Shown here in pieces: positions 7,972-10,357 of a stretch of 10,357 nt of DNA. A program made the translations under genes and the position numbers. The DNA is taken from assembly GCA_016284115.1 (NCBI GenBank), contig JAEEOD010000398.1:1-10357 (forward strand), written 5' to 3'. The DNA is from Bacteroidaceae bacterium. GTDB taxonomy: Bacteria; Bacteroidota; Bacteroidia; Bacteroidales; Bacteroidaceae. Numbering within the stretch: the first letter of the stretch is position 1; each line of letters opens with the position of its first letter. The notes beneath the pieces were generated by a model. The model ran no database searches, had not been told where the DNA came from, and saw nothing but the letters and a program-made list of their open reading frames with translations.

Positions 7972-8364
7972 TGGAGCTGGAGGGAGTCGAACCCTCGTCC
8001 AAACGAGGAAACCATAAGCTTTCTACATGCTTATCTTTGACTTCATTTTCGAGCTACGGCAGAACCAAAGCCATCAACCGCAACCTTATCTCCTAAAATT
8101 TCATCCTTGCATCGGAGCCTACAAAGACTATCCCCGATATTGCTGCGCCACTATATCAGACTGCTTCGGAGCAAGAGCTTCTGAGTGACGTCTCGTCTCA
8201 GCACCTTGTGCCGAGATAAAGCCAATCTACTATACTTCGATTAAGCAGCGAGAGCATAATTGTTGTTGCCAGATAATTGTTGAGAGCTCAGATTTAAGTG
8301 CAAACTAACGAGGCACTGCATGCTTACTTACCTTTTCTGCTCGCTGTCAAAACCAAACAACCCC
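7972..8364 (-). ncRNA. ssrA: tmRNA (transfer-messenger RNA)
   Basis: This 393-nt RNA rescues stalled ribosomes by acting first as alanyl-tRNA and then as a short message that tags the nascent chain for proteolysis. The 5' end GGGGTTG pairs fully (two G-U pairs) with CAGCTCC near the 3' end to form the 7-bp acceptor stem. A 5-bp T stem (GAGGG/CCCTC, plus-strand 7980-7996) encloses a TTCGACT loop. The 5' region TTTGGTTTTGACAGCGAGCAG, followed by GGTAAGTAAGCATGCAGTG, is close to what I recall of Bacteroides tmRNA. The tag frame is inside. The genomic sequence after the discriminator A is CTT rather than CCA, so CCA must be added after transcription. The 5' conserved GGATTCGAC segment reads GGTTTTGAC, a mild deviation. 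Ends are set by pairing, not by experiment. Confidence 0.97.
8241..8270 (-). other. tmRNA tag-peptide reading frame (GNNNYALAA, stop)
   Basis: Inside ssrA the minus strand reads GGC AAC AAC AAT TAT GCT CTC GCT GCT TAA, giving a tag GNNNYALAA after the alanine supplied by the tRNA-like domain. The YALAA end is the usual ClpXP/ClpAP-type degradation signal. GGC is taken as the resume codon because Bacteroidetes tags commonly begin with glycine. Confidence 0.9.
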
Positions 8365-8389
8365 AAAGAACGTTTCGCTAAAGCGGATG

Positions 8390-8420
8390 CAAATATAGGA
8401 CGAGTTTCTGAATTTGCAAA
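8390..8420 (-). promoter_or_regulatory. ssrA promoter (TTTG-N19-TATATTTG)
   Basis: On the minus strand, a -33 element TTTG (8420-8417) is followed by exactly 19 bases and the -7 element TATATTTG (8397-8390). This is the primary sigma-factor promoter pattern of Bacteroidetes. Transcription would begin around 8380-8384, leaving a 5' leader of roughly 15-20 bases that RNase P would remove to give the mature tmRNA 5' end at 8364. Confidence 0.85.
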
Positions 8421-8461
8421 ATATTTGACTAAAAAATTAACTGCCTATCAACTTTTATTTA

Positions 8462-8469
8462 TATCTTTA
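8462..8469 (+). promoter_or_regulatory. Candidate -7 box (TATCTTTA) for the pncA operon
   Basis: TATCTTTA differs by one base from the TAnnTTTG consensus and lies 23 bases before the pncA start codon. The only upstream TTTG on this strand (8424-8427) is 34 bases away, too far for a normal -33 element. The 128-base gap between ssrA and pncA must nevertheless hold a promoter for pncA because the flanking gene is divergent. Confidence 0.35.
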
Positions 8470-8492
8470 CACCCAAGATAAAAATAGATACA

Positions 8493-9059
8493 ATGAACAA
8501 ACTTTTATTGGTGGTTGACCCACAGATTGACTTCATTAGCGGCACCTTGGCCGTGAATGGTGCAGCCGAGGCAATGAACGCATTGGGGGAATATTTGCAT
8601 GAGAATAACGGCCTATATGAATACAAAGTGGTGACCAACGACTGGCATCCTTTGAACCATTGTTCGTTCAAAGAAAATGAAGGCATTTGGCCGACACATT
8701 GCGTGCAATACAGCATCGGTGCAGCCATATATCCCAATCTCATCGAACCTCTTTTCAATACTAAAGGAGCTACTAAAGTGTTGCAAAAGGGCAATAATGC
8801 AAAAACAGAAGAGTATTCTATCTTTAAGAACACCACTTCTGCGAGTCATCTAAAACTGGTGGTTGAGTTGAAAAACATTCAGCAAATTGATCTTTGCGGC
8901 ATCGCCGGCGACTATTGTGTGCTGGATACACTGAAAGATGGTATCGAACTGTTTGGCAAAAATATGTTCAATGTACTGATGCCTTATACCGCCTCTATTG
9001 ATGGCGGACAGGCACTTACCAAATATATTACGGAGAATTTTATCAAAGCAACCTGTTGA
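8493..9059 (+). CDS. pncA: Nicotinamidase (PncA), isochorismatase-like fold
   Basis: PncA hydrolyses nicotinamide to nicotinate and ammonia in NAD salvage, in the cytosol. The cysteine-hydrolase triad is complete: Asp9 in VVDPQIDF, Lys99 in LQKGNN, and Cys142 in GIAGDYCV. Metal ligands expected from the family are Asp50 and His52 in TNDWHP and His69 in WPTHCVQ. At 188 residues it is somewhat shorter than the roughly 210-residue E. coli enzyme but has all motifs. The start at 8493 gives the standard N-terminus directly before the first beta strand. pncB follows after 6 bases, so the product is probably passed straight to that enzyme. The gene is divergent from ssrA and shares its 128-base upstream region. 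Confidence 0.95.
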   Translation: MNKLLLVVDPQIDFISGTLAVNGAAEAMNALGEYLHENNGLYEYKVVTNDWHPLNHCSFKENEGIWPTHCVQYSIGAAIYPNLIEPLFNTKGATKVLQKGNNAKTEEYSIFKNTTSASHLKLVVELKNIQQIDLCGIAGDYCVLDTLKDGIELFGKNMFNVLMPYTASIDGGQALTKYITENFIKATC

Positions 9060-9065
9060 TTTACT

Positions 9066-10280
9066 ATGAAGATAAGACAGATTATCAATCATTTTACTGA
9101 TGACGACCTTTATAAGTTGTCGATGTGTTGTGCCGTGATAGACAACTTTCCTCGCGCTCAGGTGAAATACCAGTTCGTTGACCGCAACGACACCGTTTAT
9201 CCTAAAGGTTTTGCCGATGAACTGAACAGACAGATTACCCTGTTGGAACAAGTGACCATCACTGATGAAGAAATAGCCTTTATGCGTCGCAAGTGCTATT
9301 TTATCCCCGACTGGTTCTATACCTACCTGAAAGGCTACCGTTTCAAGCACGAATGGATAAAAGCATGGCAAGACGAAAAAGGTTTCTTGCACATCGAGTT
9401 CGAAGGCAGTTGGGCTGAAACCATCCTGTTGGAGGTAAAGGTGCTTGCCATCATCTCCGAGCTATATTACATCATGACTAACCAGACCGACAAACTGAAC
9501 TATGAAGAATACTACCAAAAGACCTACAATAAGGCTGAGCGACTACTCAAGGCTGGTTGTGTGTTCAGTGACTTCGGTACACGCCGTAGAGCTTCTTTCG
9601 AAGCAGAAGAGACAGTGATTAGGGCAATGAAGGACTGCTACAACTCCCGCAAGTGGAAAGGTAAATTAGTAGGCACCAGCAATGTTTATCTGGCAATGAA
9701 ATACGATCTGGTACCTGTGGGAACTATGGCGCACGAGTTCATCTGTGCCATCGGTGGCATGTATGGTCCTCAAATGGCGAACCATATTGCCATGAATAAG
9801 TGGCGTAACACCTTCCGTGGCGCCTTGGGTACCTACCTTTATGACAGTTTCGGCTGGGATATCTTCGACCATAACTTTAGCGAAGATTTTGCCAACTTAT
9901 TTAAAGGTCTTCGTGTAGATAGCGGCAACAACTTTGAGCAGCTGCATAAAATCGTGAAGAAATATAAATCGTTGGGCATCGATCCACGCACCAAGCAAAT
10001 TATCTTCAGCAATGCGCTCGACACCGACCTTGCTATCGAAATACAACAATATGCGCAGAAACTTTGTCAACCCTCATTTGGCATTGGCACCCATTTCACT
10101 AATGACTTTGAGGGAGTGGAACCCATGAACATTGTTATCAAGTTGGTGGCAGCTAAAATTACCGAAAGCTGGGACTTCTACAACGATACTTGTAAAATCA
10201 GCGAGGACAAGGGTAAGCATACCGGCAAACCTGAGGTTATTAAGCGTTTTATGGATGCCATCCATTATCAGGAAGATTAA
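9066..10280 (+). CDS. pncB: Nicotinate phosphoribosyltransferase (PncB)
   Basis: PncB converts nicotinate and PRPP, with ATP hydrolysis, to nicotinate mononucleotide, the entry step of the Preiss-Handler NAD pathway. At 404 residues it matches the roughly 400-residue E. coli-type enzyme. Visible motifs are DLYKLSM (14-20) at the N-terminus, DFGTRRR (169-175), GTMAHEF with His223 (the residue phosphorylated in the enterobacterial enzyme), GLRVDSGN (281-288) for phosphate/PRPP binding, and GIGTHFTND (339-347). All are intact. It starts 6 bases after pncA and is surely in the same transcript. No terminator is seen in the 15 bases before the next start codon. Confidence 0.96.
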   Translation: MKIRQIINHFTDDDLYKLSMCCAVIDNFPRAQVKYQFVDRNDTVYPKGFADELNRQITLLEQVTITDEEIAFMRRKCYFIPDWFYTYLKGYRFKHEWIKAWQDEKGFLHIEFEGSWAETILLEVKVLAIISELYYIMTNQTDKLNYEEYYQKTYNKAERLLKAGCVFSDFGTRRRASFEAEETVIRAMKDCYNSRKWKGKLVGTSNVYLAMKYDLVPVGTMAHEFICAIGGMYGPQMANHIAMNKWRNTFRGALGTYLYDSFGWDIFDHNFSEDFANLFKGLRVDSGNNFEQLHKIVKKYKSLGIDPRTKQIIFSNALDTDLAIEIQQYAQKLCQPSFGIGTHFTNDFEGVEPMNIVIKLVAAKITESWDFYNDTCKISEDKGKHTGKPEVIKRFMDAIHYQED

Positions 10281-10295
10281 CTAAAACAAAAGATT

Positions 10296-10357
10296 ATGGC
10301 AGAAAAGATAGTAATAAATTCGTTCAAGGCTTGGTTCCTAGGCATCCGTCCTACCAG
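10296..10357 (+). CDS. Start of a probable UbiA/MenA-type prenyltransferase (partial)
   Basis: Only 20 codons are visible: an ATG 15 bases after pncB, then AEKIVINSFKAWFLGIRPT before the window ends. The pattern N-S-x-K-A-W-x-L-x-x-R-P is typical of the N-terminus of 1,4-dihydroxy-2-naphthoate prenyltransferases (MenA) of Bacteroidetes, which make menaquinone in the inner membrane, although those usually read RPKT. With so few residues another UbiA-family member, or an unrelated protein, is possible. The A-rich stretch before the ATG and the close spacing support a real start and transcription with pncAB. Confidence 0.5.
   Translation, partial: MAEKIVINSFKAWFLGIRPT

Noticed and set aside
7972..8000. 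A separate tRNA gene suggested by the T-loop sequence
   Set aside because: The acceptor partner lies about 390 bases away and a tag frame sits between, so it is the tRNA-like end of tmRNA.
7793..8364. ssrA as an integration site for a genomic island carrying the GH2 gene
   Set aside because: No integrase, no duplicated tmRNA 3' end and no direct repeat were seen; the terminator and spacing look like native chromosome.
8850..9392. A 180-codon open frame on the minus strand opposite the end of pncA and start of pncB
   Set aside because: It lies antiparallel over two genes with complete catalytic motifs and its translation resembles no family I recognise.
1..10357. Defence system, CRISPR array, prophage or toxin-antitoxin locus
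   Set aside because: All long frames are accounted for by housekeeping or metabolic families, and no repeat arrays, recombinases, nucleases or small toxin-like gene pairs were found.

Overview
The window looks like a chromosomal segment from a Bacteroidales bacterium, probably of the Prevotella/Segatella type. The evidence is an outer-membrane DUF5686 barrel protein, starts without Shine-Dalgarno sequences in A/T-rich spacers, TAnnTTTG-type -7 promoter boxes, a lysine exporter split into two genes, and a tmRNA with a Bacteroidetes-style tag ending in YALAA. All three assignments (organism, genus, habitat) are inferred from gene content and motifs, and no species can be named.

Left arm (1-5248, + strand): six tightly packed collinear genes. 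They are the 3' part of a DUF5686 outer-membrane protein, rarA (an AAA+ ATPase for stalled replication forks), a glycerate-dehydrogenase-like D-2-hydroxyacid dehydrogenase, a two-gene LysO lysine exporter joined by an ATGA overlap, and an alpha/beta hydrolase of the YqiA/YcfP type. The hydrolase carries a C-terminal HAD/NT5C-like domain that seems to have lost its catalytic aspartates. Gaps are 1, 16, 26, -4 and 17 bases, so read-through transcription is likely, although the functions are not obviously one pathway.

Middle (5270-8364, - strand): a large GH2 beta-galactosidase-like protein converges on the left arm with only 21 bases between stop codons. It has the acid/base glutamate of GH2 but alanine where the family has its nucleophile glutamate, and it has no signal peptide. 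Upstream of it lie an intrinsic terminator and ssrA (tmRNA), the latter with a textbook Bacteroidetes promoter (TTTG-N19-TATATTTG).

Right arm (8493-10357, + strand): pncA and pncB, 6 bases apart, form the nicotinamide-to-nicotinate-mononucleotide branch of NAD salvage. Fifteen bases after pncB the first 20 codons of a likely UbiA/MenA-type prenyltransferase run off the window.

Most of the region is ordinary housekeeping chromosome. I see no defence system, mobile element, CRISPR array or rRNA/tRNA cluster. The points most worth a second look are the two apparently catalysis-deficient enzyme domains (GH2 and the fused NT5C-like domain) and the split of LysO at what looks like an internal repeat boundary.
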